Shown here piece by piece: positions 20,526 through 29,767 of a DNA stretch of 64,000 bases (position 1 is the stretch's first letter; every line of letters starts with the position of its first letter). This DNA comes from Sphingomonas crocodyli. GTDB taxonomy: Bacteria; Pseudomonadota; Alphaproteobacteria; Sphingomonadales; Sphingomonadaceae. The stretch is from NCBI RefSeq assembly GCF_004005865.1, contig NZ_SACN01000001.1, forward strand, positions 992,001 through 1,056,000, read 5' to 3'. The notes below the pieces were generated by a model. That model made no database searches. It saw only the letters and a program-made list of their open reading frames with translations, and had not been told where the DNA came from. The position numbers were made by a program, and so were the translations under genes.

Positions 20526-21191
20526 ATGAGCGAAGCGGCTGTGGGGCGTCGGGAGAGCGCGAAAGAGGGACGGCGTCAGGCGCTGGTCGAAGCGACGCGC
20601 GCCAGTTTGACGAGCGGCGAATTCTCGATGCGCCGCGTCGCCGAGCTCGCGCAGGTATCCGAAGTCACCCCTTATAATCTGTTCGGATCGAAGGCGGGGC
20701 TGCTCGCCGCGCTCTACGAACGGATGATCCGCGAAAGCGAGACGCGCCTGCCTGCGGCGGGGCAGGCCGATCCGCTGGCGCGCGTCTTCGCCGCGATCGA
20801 TGGCTTCCGCGACAATCTGGCCCGGCATCCGGCTTTCTACCGCGCCTTCTTCGCCGCGCGGCTCGAAAGCCGGGGCGGGCGATCCTATGCGACCACCAGC
20901 GATGCGGGCGTCGATTACTGGCACCGGCTGATCGGTGCGGCGATCGACGTGGGGCAGATCCGGCCCGGCCGATCGGCCGACGTGCTGGTGCGCCACTTCA
21001 TTCATCTGCTGAGCGGCGCGGTGCAGGAATGGATCGATTCCACGGTCGATCCCGACGAATGGCGCGCATTGGTCGCGCACGGCTTCGCGTTGGTCGCGCT
21101 GCCATTGGCATCGATTGAGGGCGCCACCATCCTGCGCCGCGAGATGGCGGATGCCGCGCGCGGTTTGCGGCCGATGGGGGAAAGGCGCTAG
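20526..21191 (+). CDS. TetR family transcriptional regulator
   Basis: 221 residues from ATG 20526; an in-frame TTG 18 codons upstream lacks a ribosome site. The N-terminal domain has the TetR helix-turn-helix pattern ALVEATRASLTSGEFSMRRVAELAQVSEVTPYNLFGSKAGLL. The C-terminal ligand domain has no specific hint. Divergent from the esterase-BVMO pair, so it probably represses that pair in the absence of the ketone or ester inducer. Confidence 0.82.
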   Translation: MSEAAVGRRESAKEGRRQALVEATRASLTSGEFSMRRVAELAQVSEVTPYNLFGSKAGLLAALYERMIRESETRLPAAGQADPLARVFAAIDGFRDNLARHPAFYRAFFAARLESRGGRSYATTSDAGVDYWHRLIGAAIDVGQIRPGRSADVLVRHFIHLLSGAVQEWIDSTVDPDEWRALVAHGFALVALPLASIEGATILRREMADAARGLRPMGERR

Positions 21192-21228
21192 AGGGCCTCC
21201 CCGGATTGGGGAGAAAAGTGCCGGACCA

Positions 21229-21744
21229 ATGGCGGAGTCGGGGCTCGAAGCCATATTGATGCAGAACCGCGGGGCGTTGCTCCGCTTCATCGCCGCGCAT
21301 GGCGGGGGCGAGGAGGCGGAGGACATCCTGCAGGAATTGTGGATGCGTGTCCGGGCCAGCCCGCCGACGAAGCCGATCGCGCAGCCGCTCTCCTACCTCT
21401 ATCGCGCCGCCAACAATCTGATGCTCGATCGCTATCGTTCGGCCAGGCAGGCGGCGAAGCGCGATGCCGATTGGTCCGACGCCGCCGTGACCGAGGCGGG
21501 CCGATCCGACGAACCTTCCACCGAACGCGGCCTGATCGCGCGCGAACAGCTCGATGCCGCGCAGGCCGAACTGGATGCGCTGGGGGAGCGGGCCGCGGCC
21601 ATATTCCGAAGACATCGTATCGACGGGGTCGCCCAGCGCGATATCGCGCGCGAAATGGGGGTGAGCATCAGCACGGTCGAATCCGATCTCCGCCGCGCCT
21701 ATCGCGCGATGATCGATCTCAGGAGGCGCTTCGATGAGGCTTGA
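21229..21744 (+). CDS. ECF RNA polymerase sigma factor, FecI type
   Basis: 171 residues from ATG 21229. Region 2 is seen in EEAEDILQELWMRVRASP and PLSYLYRAANNLMLDRYRSARQ, region 4 in DGVAQRDIAREMGVSISTVESDLRRAYRAMIDL, the helix-turn-helix that reads the -35. It precedes a FecR-type anti-sigma gene and an STN-containing TonB receptor, the three-part cell-surface signalling layout of FecI-FecR-FecA. It should direct transcription of the receptor gene when the receptor is occupied. Confidence 0.88.
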   Translation: MAESGLEAILMQNRGALLRFIAAHGGGEEAEDILQELWMRVRASPPTKPIAQPLSYLYRAANNLMLDRYRSARQAAKRDADWSDAAVTEAGRSDEPSTERGLIAREQLDAAQAELDALGERAAAIFRRHRIDGVAQRDIAREMGVSISTVESDLRRAYRAMIDLRRRFDEA

Positions 21745-21780
21745 GGCGAAGGACTCCGTCTGGTCATTCGGAGGCATGGA

Positions 21781-22722
21781 ATGACGATCGAAGACGAGGC
21801 GCTGAACTGGGTGATCCGCTTGCGCGATCCCGGTTTCGAGGATTGGGAGGCGTTCGGCGAGTGGATGGCCGGCGATCCCGCGCGTGCCGAAGCCTATCAT
21901 GCGCTGGCCGTCGCCGAAGAGGATCTGGGCGAGATGCTGCCGGCCGAAGCCGCGCCGACGCTCGCGCCTTCGGTCATCGTGCCGAGCATCGGGGAGGCCG
22001 CGCGCCTGCGCCACGGCCGCCGTACCACCCGCCGCCTGTGGCTGGGCGGGGCGCTGGCGGCTTCGATCGCGGCGCTGGTCGGCACGAACATGCTCGATCA
22101 CAAGGGCGGCGACATTTCGGTCGCGACCGCGCCCGGCGAACGCAAGACCGTGCCGCTGGCCGATGGCAGCCGCATGATCCTGAACGGCGATACGGTCGTC
22201 CGCCTCGACAGCGGCGATCCGCGCATGGCGACGCTCGATCGCGGCGAGGTGCTGTTCGAGATCAAGCATGACGAGAAGAACCCGTTCCGCGTGTCGGTGG
22301 GCGGGGACGAACTGCTCGACGTCGGCACCGCGTTCAACGTCGTGCGCGGGCATGGCGTGACGCAGGTCCAGGTGTCCGAAGGCGCGGTGATGTACAATCC
22401 GGACAGCGATGCGGTGCGGCTCGATGCCGGCAAGTCGATCCGGATCGAGGGCGATCGGGCGACGGTGGGGTCGGTCGTGCCCGGCGATGTCGCGGCATGG
22501 CGCGACGGGCGCCTGATTTCGGACGGGCAGACGATGGCCGAGGTTGCGGCGCAACTGAGCCGCTTCACCGGCGAGCGCGTGTCGGCCGCGCCCGACGTCG
22601 CGGGTCGGCCGTTCCGCGGCGTTCTGTCGCTGGGTGCGAGCGAGGACATCGCCGCGCTCGGGCCGATCCTGGGCGTCGCCGTCCATCGCACGCCGAAGGG
22701 ATGGGAGCTGGCTGCACGCTGA
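21781..22722 (+). CDS. FecR-type anti-sigma / sigma regulator
   Basis: 313 residues. An N-terminal DUF4880-like cytoplasmic segment (ALNWVIRLRDPGFEDWEAFGEWMAGDPARAEAYHAL) is followed by one membrane helix (LWLGGALAASIAALVGTNML, about residues 85-105) and the periplasmic FecR domain (TAPGERKTVPLADGSRMILNGDT, later GTAFNV). It transmits occupancy of the outer-membrane receptor to the sigma factor. The receptor gene starts 2 bp after its stop. Confidence 0.88.
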   Translation: MTIEDEALNWVIRLRDPGFEDWEAFGEWMAGDPARAEAYHALAVAEEDLGEMLPAEAAPTLAPSVIVPSIGEAARLRHGRRTTRRLWLGGALAASIAALVGTNMLDHKGGDISVATAPGERKTVPLADGSRMILNGDTVVRLDSGDPRMATLDRGEVLFEIKHDEKNPFRVSVGGDELLDVGTAFNVVRGHGVTQVQVSEGAVMYNPDSDAVRLDAGKSIRIEGDRATVGSVVPGDVAAWRDGRLISDGQTMAEVAAQLSRFTGERVSAAPDVAGRPFRGVLSLGASEDIAALGPILGVAVHRTPKGWELAAR

Positions 22723-22724
22723 CG

Positions 22725-25145
22725 ATGAAGCGGGTCGGGGTCATCCTGTCGGGGATCGCGCTGACCGTCGCCGCACCGGCGGCGGCGGAACGGTTCGACC
22801 TGCCTGCGGGAAGCCTGCGCGACGCCGTGGGCGCGATGGCGCGGCAGGCGAGCGTCAACGTCGCGGTCGACGATCAGGCGCTGTGGCTGCGATCGGTGCC
22901 CGCCGTCCGCGGTGATATGAGCGCGGGCGCCGCGCTGCGCCGGATGCTGGCCGGAACCGGCGCGAAGGTCCGCCGGGTCGACGCGCGCAGCTGGCGGGTG
23001 TCGCTGGCGCCCAAGGCTGCGCCCCGCCGCGCATCGACGATCCGCATCGCCGAACTCCCGCCCGCGCCCGACGACATCGTCGTGAGCGCCAGCAAGCGCG
23101 ACACGCGGCTGCGCGACTTTGCCGGATCGGTCAGCCTGCTCGACGGGCGCGACCTGATGTTCGGTGGCGAGCAGGGGATGGAATCGATCCTCGCGCGGAT
23201 GGCCAGCCTGTCGTCGACCCATCTCGGCGCAGGGCGCAACAAGCTGTTCATCCGGGGCATCGCCGACAGCAGCTTCACCGGCCCGACGCAGGCGACCGTC
23301 GGCCAGTATCTGGGCGATCTGCGCCTGACCTATAACGCCCCCGATCCCGACCTGCGCCTCTACGACATCCGCGCGGTTGAGGTGCTGGAAGGGCCGCAGG
23401 GCACGCTCTACGGCGCCGGATCGCTGGGCGGGATCATCCGGATCGTGGCGAACACGCCCGATCTCACCCGGCCGTCGGGCAGCATTTCGGGCGGCCTGTC
23501 CGTGATCCAGCATGGCGATCCGGGCGGCGATATCGGCGGGACGATCAACCTGCCGGTCAACGAGAAGGTGGGCCTGCGCGTCACCGGCTATGGCGTGCGC
23601 GAGGGCGGCTATATCGACGATGTCTGGCGCGACCGGAAGGACGTGAACCGCACCAATATCGGCGGCGGCCGCGCGACCCTTCGGGTGGCGCCGGGCGACG
23701 GCTGGACGATCGATCTTGGCGGCGTCTTTCAGGATACGGACGGCCGCGACAGCCAATATGCCGATCGCGGCGATCCCCCGCTGACCCGCGCCAGCCGCAC
23801 CGATGGCGGCTTCGATGCAGACTATCTGCTGGGGCAGCTGGTGGTCGGCAAGACGTGGGACGACCTCTCCTTCCTGTCGTCGACCGGCTATGTCCGCCAG
23901 CGGCTGGCCGAACGTTATGACGCGACCGCGACCGGCGGGCCGGACCGCATCTTCCTGCAGCGCAACCGCACCCGCATGTTCGCCAGCGAGAACCGGCTGT
24001 GGCGGCCGATGGCGGACGGCGTCGGCTGGGTCGCGGGGATCAGCTACACACGCAACCGCACCTATCTGGCCCGCGCGCTCGGCCCCGTCGGTACGCCGCC
24101 GCCGTCGACCGGCGTGGTCAACCGGATCAGCGAACTGACCGGCTATGGCGAGGTGAGCGCCGCGCCGCTCAACGGCCTGACGCTGACGGCCGGCGCGCGC
24201 TACACCCATGCGCGGCTGTCGGGCGACGGCGCGGACGTATCGCCGCTGTTCGCGACCGCGCTGGCGCGGGCGGGGGTGGTGGCGAGCCGCCGCGAGAACC
24301 GCTTCCTCCCCTCCGCATCCATATCGGGCGCGGTGATGCCCGGCCTGCTGCTGTTCGCCCGCTACCAGCAGGGATTCCGCCCCGGCGGCCTTGCGATCGA
24401 AGGGCCGATCGTGCGCCGTTTCGACAGCGATCGGGTGCGCACGATGGAGGCGGGGCTGCGCTATGGCGAACATGGCCGCGACCCGTTCGACCTGAGCATC
24501 AGCGTCGCGCACACGCGCTGGAACGATATCCAGGCCGACTATGTCGACAGTTCCGGCCTGCCATCGACCGCCAATATCGGCGACGGGCGCATCTGGTCGA
24601 TCAGCGCGGCGGCGGGCTGGAAGCCGGTGCCGCGCCTGCTGATCGAAGCATCGGCGGCCTACAACAACAGTCGCGTCACCAATCCTTCGCCCTCCTTCAC
24701 ATTGTCGATCGTCAACAGCCTGAACTTTGCGGCGCTCGGGACGATTTCGAGCGGGGTCGTCACCAATGCGGTCGCGGTGCGCGCGGCGGCGGGGATGCGG
24801 CAGATCCCCAATGTCGCGCGGCTCTCCGGCCGGATCGGCGTCGACTATAGCGTGCCCGTCGGCGACGTGATGGACCTGCGCGTCGGCGGGTGGCTGCGCT
24901 ATGTCGGCAAGTCGCGGCTGGGCATCGGCCCGGTGCTGGGCGAGGAACAGGGCGACTATATCGATAGCGCGCTGACCGCGCGGCTGGGGACGGCGGAGTG
25001 GGGCGTGACGCTGGGCCTCACCAACCTGACCGACGAGATCGGGAATCGCTTCGCACTCGGCACCCCCTTCGCGGCGGGCGGCGGGCGGCAGATCACGCCG
25101 CTCAGGCCCCGCACGATCCGGCTGGGGATCGATCGCGCCTTCTGA
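22725..25145 (+). CDS. TonB-dependent receptor with STN signalling domain (FecA type)
   Basis: 806 residues from ATG 22725. After the signal peptide (MKRVGVILSGIALTVAAPAAA) there is an STN domain (FDLPAGSLRDAVGAMARQASVNVAVDDQAL, to about residue 95). A TonB-box-like DDIVVSASKR, a plug with VEVLEGPQGTLYGAGSLGGII and a beta-barrel ending in IRLGIDRAF follow. The STN domain contacts the FecR periplasmic domain, so substrate binding outside turns on the sigma factor. Substrate could be a ferric chelate or an organic compound; not decidable here. Confidence 0.9.
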   Translation: MKRVGVILSGIALTVAAPAAAERFDLPAGSLRDAVGAMARQASVNVAVDDQALWLRSVPAVRGDMSAGAALRRMLAGTGAKVRRVDARSWRVSLAPKAAPRRASTIRIAELPPAPDDIVVSASKRDTRLRDFAGSVSLLDGRDLMFGGEQGMESILARMASLSSTHLGAGRNKLFIRGIADSSFTGPTQATVGQYLGDLRLTYNAPDPDLRLYDIRAVEVLEGPQGTLYGAGSLGGIIRIVANTPDLTRPSGSISGGLSVIQHGDPGGDIGGTINLPVNEKVGLRVTGYGVREGGYIDDVWRDRKDVNRTNIGGGRATLRVAPGDGWTIDLGGVFQDTDGRDSQYADRGDPPLTRASRTDGGFDADYLLGQLVVGKTWDDLSFLSSTGYVRQRLAERYDATATGGPDRIFLQRNRTRMFASENRLWRPMADGVGWVAGISYTRNRTYLARALGPVGTPPPSTGVVNRISELTGYGEVSAAPLNGLTLTAGARYTHARLSGDGADVSPLFATALARAGVVASRRENRFLPSASISGAVMPGLLLFARYQQGFRPGGLAIEGPIVRRFDSDRVRTMEAGLRYGEHGRDPFDLSISVAHTRWNDIQADYVDSSGLPSTANIGDGRIWSISAAAGWKPVPRLLIEASAAYNNSRVTNPSPSFTLSIVNSLNFAALGTISSGVVTNAVAVRAAAGMRQIPNVARLSGRIGVDYSVPVGDVMDLRVGGWLRYVGKSRLGIGPVLGEEQGDYIDSALTARLGTAEWGVTLGLTNLTDEIGNRFALGTPFAAGGGRQITPLRPRTIRLGIDRAF

Positions 25146-25214
25146 AAGATTTGATCTTCACTGGATCATAAAATCGCGCGACACTTTTCCGACAAGAGAA
25201 TCGGGAGAGCCACC

Positions 25215-25589
25215 ATGTCGACGCCCAAACTGCTGATCGCCGCCTCTTTGCTTTTGCTCGCCGCCCCCGCGCAGGCGGCCGCGCCGATCGCGGGCAACTG
25301 GATCACCGACGGGGGCAAGAACATCGTCACCATCGCCAAATGCGGTGCGGCGCAGTGCGGCAAGATCGTGAAGGTGCTCAAGACCAAGCCCGGCGAACCT
25401 TCGTATCCCGGCGCGCTGCTGCTGTCCGAACTGGTGGATTCGGGCGGGATGTGGACGGGCAAGATCCACAATCCGGGCAACGGCAAAAGCTACAAGGCGA
25501 AGGTGAAGGTCAATCCGGACAAGACGCTGAGCGTGTCGGGCTGCGTCGCGATGTTCTGCAAGGATATGGTGTGGACGCCGGGGGCGTGA
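25215..25589 (+). CDS. DUF2147 family small exported protein
   Basis: 124 residues with a signal peptide (MSTPKLLIAASLLLLAAPAQAA) and a strong GGGAGAG ribosome site. The body (IAGNWITDGGKNIVTIAKCGAAQCGKIV, then MWTGKIHNPGNGKSYKAKVKV and LSVSGCVAMFCKDMVWTP) matches DUF2147, a lipocalin-like periplasmic beta-barrel. Cysteines may be paired. Function unknown; family members occur in many proteobacteria. A strong hairpin follows the stop codon. Confidence 0.85.
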   Translation: MSTPKLLIAASLLLLAAPAQAAAPIAGNWITDGGKNIVTIAKCGAAQCGKIVKVLKTKPGEPSYPGALLLSELVDSGGMWTGKIHNPGNGKSYKAKVKVNPDKTLSVSGCVAMFCKDMVWTPGA

Positions 25590-25609
25590 TGCTTGTGTGA
25601 AAGGCGAAG

Positions 25610-25630
25610 GCCACAATGGTTGTGGCTTTT
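25610..25630 (+). terminator. hairpin with T tract after the DUF2147 gene
   Basis: GCCACAA-TGG-TTGTGGC followed by TTTT, 20 bp past the DUF2147 stop codon. A seven-pair stem with short loop and T tract fits a rho-independent terminator. Confidence 0.7.
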
Positions 25631-25685
25631 GTGGCCTTTGCGATTTTCGACATTGCAAGGCGTGGGGGCGGTATCCTCTAATCGC

Positions 25686-26027
25686 TCAGTTCGCCATTCT
25701 GCCGTTGTCAGCTTTCGCCTCTTTTCGGATCGACGCCAAATCACATTGAGGTCCGGCAAATATAATGAGCAGCACTGGTACGACGAAGATCAGCCACGGC
25801 AGCAAAAGCATGCTCAGTTTGGCTGGTGAATAATGAGGGGATATTTTCAGCCAAGCAGCGATCGAAGCCGAGATGACTATGGCCGCAAAAACGGTCGCAG
25901 CCAAAATTATCAGGCCATTATTCTCGCAGTTCCATCCTCTCGGATCCGACATTCCGATAAGGATAAAGAAGAAGATTGCAGGAATGGCGGATGCGATGCT
26001 CACAAGGGTGAGGATCATTTTTTCCAT
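25686..26027 (-). CDS. hypothetical small membrane protein, lower GC than neighbours
   Basis: 113 residues with three clear hydrophobic helices (about residues 4-26, 38-60 and 70-93) and a polar C-tail. No family recognised. The codons use many A/T-ending triplets, unlike flanking genes that almost always end in G or C. The gene is isolated between the DUF2147 gene and a block of dispersed repeats. Probably a recently acquired or relaxed gene; a start with a strong ribosome site is not seen, so it could be degenerate. Confidence 0.55.
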   Translation of the reverse strand: MEKMILTLVSIASAIPAIFFFILIGMSDPRGWNCENNGLIILAATVFAAIVISASIAAWLKISPHYSPAKLSMLLLPWLIFVVPVLLIIFAGPQCDLASIRKEAKADNGRMAN

Positions 26028-26150
26028 AGTTCGAGCCGTGCAAAAATTGGTGACGCGAGAGTTCTGGTAAAACGACGGTTACCCTATTTCAGGAATGCCA
26101 TTCGTAAACTTGGTTCGACCCCTAACCTGAAGGTGAAAAAAGAAGAAGCG

Positions 26151-26177
26151 GGACCCCGGATCAAGTCCGGGGTGACG
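26151..26177. repeat. REP-like palindrome, copy 1
   Basis: A hairpin with core CCCCGGATCAAGTCCGGGG plus flanking GGA and TGACG. The same sequence recurs near 36863, 51339, 57283/57344 and 60132-60216. Confidence 0.8.
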
Positions 26178-26204
26178 GCAGGGGAGGGCTTCCATTTTCA
26201 ACCT

Positions 26205-26284
26205 CGTCATTGCGAGCGGAGCGAAGCAATCCATTCGAACTGCGGAGTGGATTGCCGCGTCGCCTGCGGCTCCTCGCAATGACG
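26205..26284. repeat. long imperfect hairpin, CGTCATTGCGAG family
   Basis: CGTCATTGCGAG begins one arm (26205-26233) and CTCGCAATGACG ends the other (26248-26284). The arms share the inner TGGATTGC/GCAATCCA segment. Elements of this sequence type are common in intergenic DNA of alphaproteobacteria. No coding content. Confidence 0.75.
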
Positions 26285-26471
26285 GTGGTGGCATAAAAGC
26301 CCATGTCCTGCTCCCCCTTCAGCACATCAACTCCCAATAGAACAAAAGAAGAACATTGTCAAGCCCGCGCGAAAAAGTTTCGGAAGGGTCCAAGGCTGCG
26401 TCCGCGTCGCTCCGTCCTGATCGGTGAACGAGGGGGAAGACCCCCGGCCACGGAAAGGGACCCTGTCCGAC

Positions 26472-29400
26472 ATGCGTAAATTGCTGACTTCGACCTGCCT
26501 TGTCTCGATCGCCGCGATGATGCCGATGGTGGGCCGCGCCGAGACTTTGGTCGATGCCAAGCGCACCGATCCGGTGCGCACTTCGACGATCAAGGCGGGC
26601 GCCGCCGACGATGTTCGCGTGACCAGCGCGGGCAATCTGAACCCGACCGCAGGCACCGCGCTGCTGATCGACAGCGCCAACAAGGCGACCAACGAGGGCA
26701 CCATCCAGATTACCAATGCCGATGGTTCGGTGGGCATCGGCGCGGCCGCCGGCGCGGCGGGCACGATCACCAATTCGACCACCGGCAAGATCATCATCGA
26801 CGAAACCTATGCGCCGACCGACGCCGACAATGACGGCGATATCGACGGGCCGTTCGCGGCGGGCAGCGGGCGGGCGGGCATCCGCACCGCAGGCGCGTTC
26901 ACCGGCGACGTGATCAACAATGGCGCGATCACGGTCGAGGGCAATGACTCGCAAGGCATCGATCTGCGCGGGGCCCTGAGCGGCAAGCTGACCACCGACG
27001 GCACGATCGCGGTGACGGGCGATCGCACCGTCGGCGTGCGGACCGGCGCGATCAGCGGGCCGGTGCGGATTGCGGGCACGATCACCGCACAGGGGCAGGG
27101 CGCCCGCGCGGTTTCGATCGAGGGCGATCTGGCGGGTGCGCTGGTGGTGCAGGGGGCGCTGACGTCGACGGGCTATCGCACGACGACGGTGCCCGCCGAC
27201 ACGAGCAAGCTGGACGCGGACGACCTGCTGCAGGGCGGGCCGGCGCTGGCGATCCAGGGTGACGTGCTGGGCGGCGTGATCCTGGCGGTGCCGCCCAAGG
27301 ACAACAGCACCACCGACAATGACGAGGACAAGGACGGGATCGAGGACAGCAAGGAGGGGACGGCCGCCGTCACCTCCTATGGCGCGGCGCCGGCGGTGCA
27401 GATTGGTGCTGCCAACCGCGCGGTCACGATCGGCCCGGTCGCGGGCACGGGCAGCGGCCACGGGCTGGTGATCGACGGCGCGGTGCTGGGCGCGGGGCTT
27501 TATGCCGGCGTCAACGGCACCGGCGTGCAGATCGGCGGGCTTGGTGGTGCGGTGACTATCGCCGGCGGCATGACCGTGAACGGCAAGGTCGACGCGACCT
27601 CCAACGGTGCGACGGCGACGGGCATCCGCATCGGCACGGGCGCGACGGTGGCGCAGGTGCGCGTGGCGGGGGCGGTTTCGGCCGCGGGCCTGAACGCCAC
27701 CGCGATCCAGCTCGAAGCCGGTTCGGCGACGTTCAACATCGCCAACAGCGGATCGATCAAGGCGACCGCGACGTCGGCAGGCACGGCCTATGCGATCCGC
27801 GATCTTTCGGGCGAACTCGACCTGATCGACAATAGCGGCGCGATTTCGGCCAGCGGCGGGACGACCAATGTCGCGATCGACCTGTCGGCGAACACGACCG
27901 GGGCGCGGATCGGCCAGACGGTGGTGGCGACGGGCGTGGCCGCGCCGTCGATCACCGGCGATATATTGTTCGGCAGCGGCAGCGACGTGCTCGACATCGC
28001 CGACGGTTCGGTGAAGGGCACGACCCGCTTCGGCGCGGGGGCGAACCAGCTGACGATGTCGGGCGACGCGACCTATGACGGCGCGGTCAGCTTCGGCGGG
28101 GGCAACGACATCGTGTCGATGTCGGGCACGACCGCGTTCAACGGCAGCATCGATTTCGGCGGCGGCAGCGACACGTTGGTCCTGAACGGCACCGCGCGCT
28201 ACACCGGCGGCCTCACCAATGCATCGGGCCTTGCGGTGACGATCAATGGCGGGCGGCTGGATGCGGGCAAATCGACCGCGTCGATCGCGTCGCTGTCGGT
28301 GGGTGCCGCGGGCACTTTGGGCGTCACGATCGACACCGCGTCGCGCACCAGCACGCTCTATCAGGTCGCGGGCAATGCGAGCTTTGCGCAGGGCGCCAAG
28401 GTGGCGGTGCGGATCGACGGGATCGCCAATGCGGAAGGCCGATACACCTTCCTGCGCGCCGGATCGGTGACGGGGGCGGCGGCGCTCGCGACCAGCGACA
28501 CCGTGCTGCCCTTCATGTTCAAGAGCAGCATCGTGACGACCACGCCCAACGAACTGGCGGTGGATATCGCGCGCAAGAGCACGACCGAACTCGGCCTCAA
28601 CCGATCGCAGGCGAGCGCGTACAACGCGATCTACACCGCGCTGGGCAAGGATGCGAAGGTGGCGGGCGTGTTCCTCGACACGACCGACGGCACCCGCTTC
28701 CGCAAGCAGCTGCGCCAGATGTTGCCCGATCATGCGGGCGGCAGCTTCGAAACGGTGACGATGGGGTCGCGCGCGACCGCGGGCTTCCTGCAGGATCCGA
28801 ACTCGCCGTTCAAGGATGAGGGCAATTGGGGCTGGTTCATCCAGCAGGTCGGCTGGGGCACGTCCAAGAGCCTCGACGACACGGCGGCCTATGACATCAC
28901 CGGCTGGGGCCTGATCGCCGGTGGCGAGATCAAGACCGGGACGGTCGGCAATTTCGGCCTCTCGCTCGCCTATCTCTACGGCCAGAATGCCGATGGCGGG
29001 ACCGACAACAAGGTCGACGCCGGGCAATATGAAGTGGCAGGCTACTGGCGCGGCACGTTCGGGCCGATCACCGGCTGGGCGCGCGGTTCGTGGGGCCATG
29101 TCGATTTCAAGGGCAAGCGCCGCTTCGACGGGCTGATCGGTAACGAGGCGGTGGCGAGGCGCGCGCGGGGCGACTGGAGCGGCCAGCTCGTTTCGGCTTC
29201 GGGCGGGGTGAACACCACCTTCCAGATGGGCAGCTTCAGCCTGCGTCCGGTCGCGGCGGTCGATTATTACCGGCTGAAGGAGAAGGGCTATGCCGAACGC
29301 AATGGCGGCGATGCTTTCAACCTGATCGTCGCGGGGCGGACCAGCGACGAACTGGCGGTGACGGGCACGGTCGCGGCGGGCTTCGACTTTGGCGGATGGG

Positions 29401-29663
29401 ACCGGGATTCGGGCTGGTTCCGCTTCGAAGTCGAAGGCGGTCGGCGCGAACTGGTCGGCGGATCGCTGGGCAAGACGACGGCGAGCTTCGCGGGCGGGCA
29501 GAGCTTCACCCTGACGCCCGAGGAGCGAACGAGCGGCTGGGTCGGCAAGGTCCGCGCGATCGGCGGCAATGGCGACTTCCGGATCGGCAGCGAGGCCGGG
29601 GCCGAGCAGCAGCAGGGGCGCGTGGCGCTGTCGCTGCGCGCGAGCCTGGTGGTCGGCTTTTAA
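26472..29663 (+). CDS. large autotransporter (type Va) with beta-barrel domain
   Basis: 1063 residues from ATG 26472; the 16 codons upstream in the open frame are not part of the signal peptide (MRKLLTSTCLVSIAAMMPMVGRAE). Residues 25 to about 790 form a repetitive G/A/T/D-rich beta-helix passenger. Two aspartate-rich inserts (about 115-123 and 280-295: DADNDGDIDG and DNDEDKDGIED) look like calcium-binding TSP3/EF-hand-type loops. The C-terminal 270 residues are an autotransporter barrel ending in SLRASLVVGF. It should be a surface-exposed adhesin or protein of unknown ligand. It has no protease motif that I can see. Confidence 0.85.
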   Translation: MRKLLTSTCLVSIAAMMPMVGRAETLVDAKRTDPVRTSTIKAGAADDVRVTSAGNLNPTAGTALLIDSANKATNEGTIQITNADGSVGIGAAAGAAGTITNSTTGKIIIDETYAPTDADNDGDIDGPFAAGSGRAGIRTAGAFTGDVINNGAITVEGNDSQGIDLRGALSGKLTTDGTIAVTGDRTVGVRTGAISGPVRIAGTITAQGQGARAVSIEGDLAGALVVQGALTSTGYRTTTVPADTSKLDADDLLQGGPALAIQGDVLGGVILAVPPKDNSTTDNDEDKDGIEDSKEGTAAVTSYGAAPAVQIGAANRAVTIGPVAGTGSGHGLVIDGAVLGAGLYAGVNGTGVQIGGLGGAVTIAGGMTVNGKVDATSNGATATGIRIGTGATVAQVRVAGAVSAAGLNATAIQLEAGSATFNIANSGSIKATATSAGTAYAIRDLSGELDLIDNSGAISASGGTTNVAIDLSANTTGARIGQTVVATGVAAPSITGDILFGSGSDVLDIADGSVKGTTRFGAGANQLTMSGDATYDGAVSFGGGNDIVSMSGTTAFNGSIDFGGGSDTLVLNGTARYTGGLTNASGLAVTINGGRLDAGKSTASIASLSVGAAGTLGVTIDTASRTSTLYQVAGNASFAQGAKVAVRIDGIANAEGRYTFLRAGSVTGAAALATSDTVLPFMFKSSIVTTTPNELAVDIARKSTTELGLNRSQASAYNAIYTALGKDAKVAGVFLDTTDGTRFRKQLRQMLPDHAGGSFETVTMGSRATAGFLQDPNSPFKDEGNWGWFIQQVGWGTSKSLDDTAAYDITGWGLIAGGEIKTGTVGNFGLSLAYLYGQNADGGTDNKVDAGQYEVAGYWRGTFGPITGWARGSWGHVDFKGKRRFDGLIGNEAVARRARGDWSGQLVSASGGVNTTFQMGSFSLRPVAAVDYYRLKEKGYAERNGGDAFNLIVAGRTSDELAVTGTVAAGFDFGGWDRDSGWFRFEVEGGRRELVGGSLGKTTASFAGGQSFTLTPEERTSGWVGKVRAIGGNGDFRIGSEAGAEQQQGRVALSLRASLVVGF

Positions 29664-29767
29664 CTTTTAACCAGTTCCCCTCCCGACCCCGGAGGGGTGG
29701 AGGGCGGGCAGCCCCCCTCGGCCAACCGCGACCCCAGGCCGAACGCCCGCCCTCCGACTTATTGCCT

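Larger units (their letters stand above)
26028..26471. other. repeat-rich intergenic region before autotransporter
   Basis: About 440 bp without a gene. It holds one copy of the CCCCGGA..TCCGGGG palindrome (26151-26177) and one long imperfect hairpin of the CGTCATTGCGAGCGGAGC family (26205-26284), followed by an AT-richer stretch (about 26325-26370) that probably contains the autotransporter promoter. Confidence 0.6.

Noticed and set aside
26319-29099. A 926-codon reverse-strand open frame opposite the autotransporter
   Set aside because: It is the antisense shadow of a G/C-rich repetitive gene. The forward frame has a signal peptide, a passenger and a barrel; the reverse frame is Arg/His/Ala-rich with no fold.
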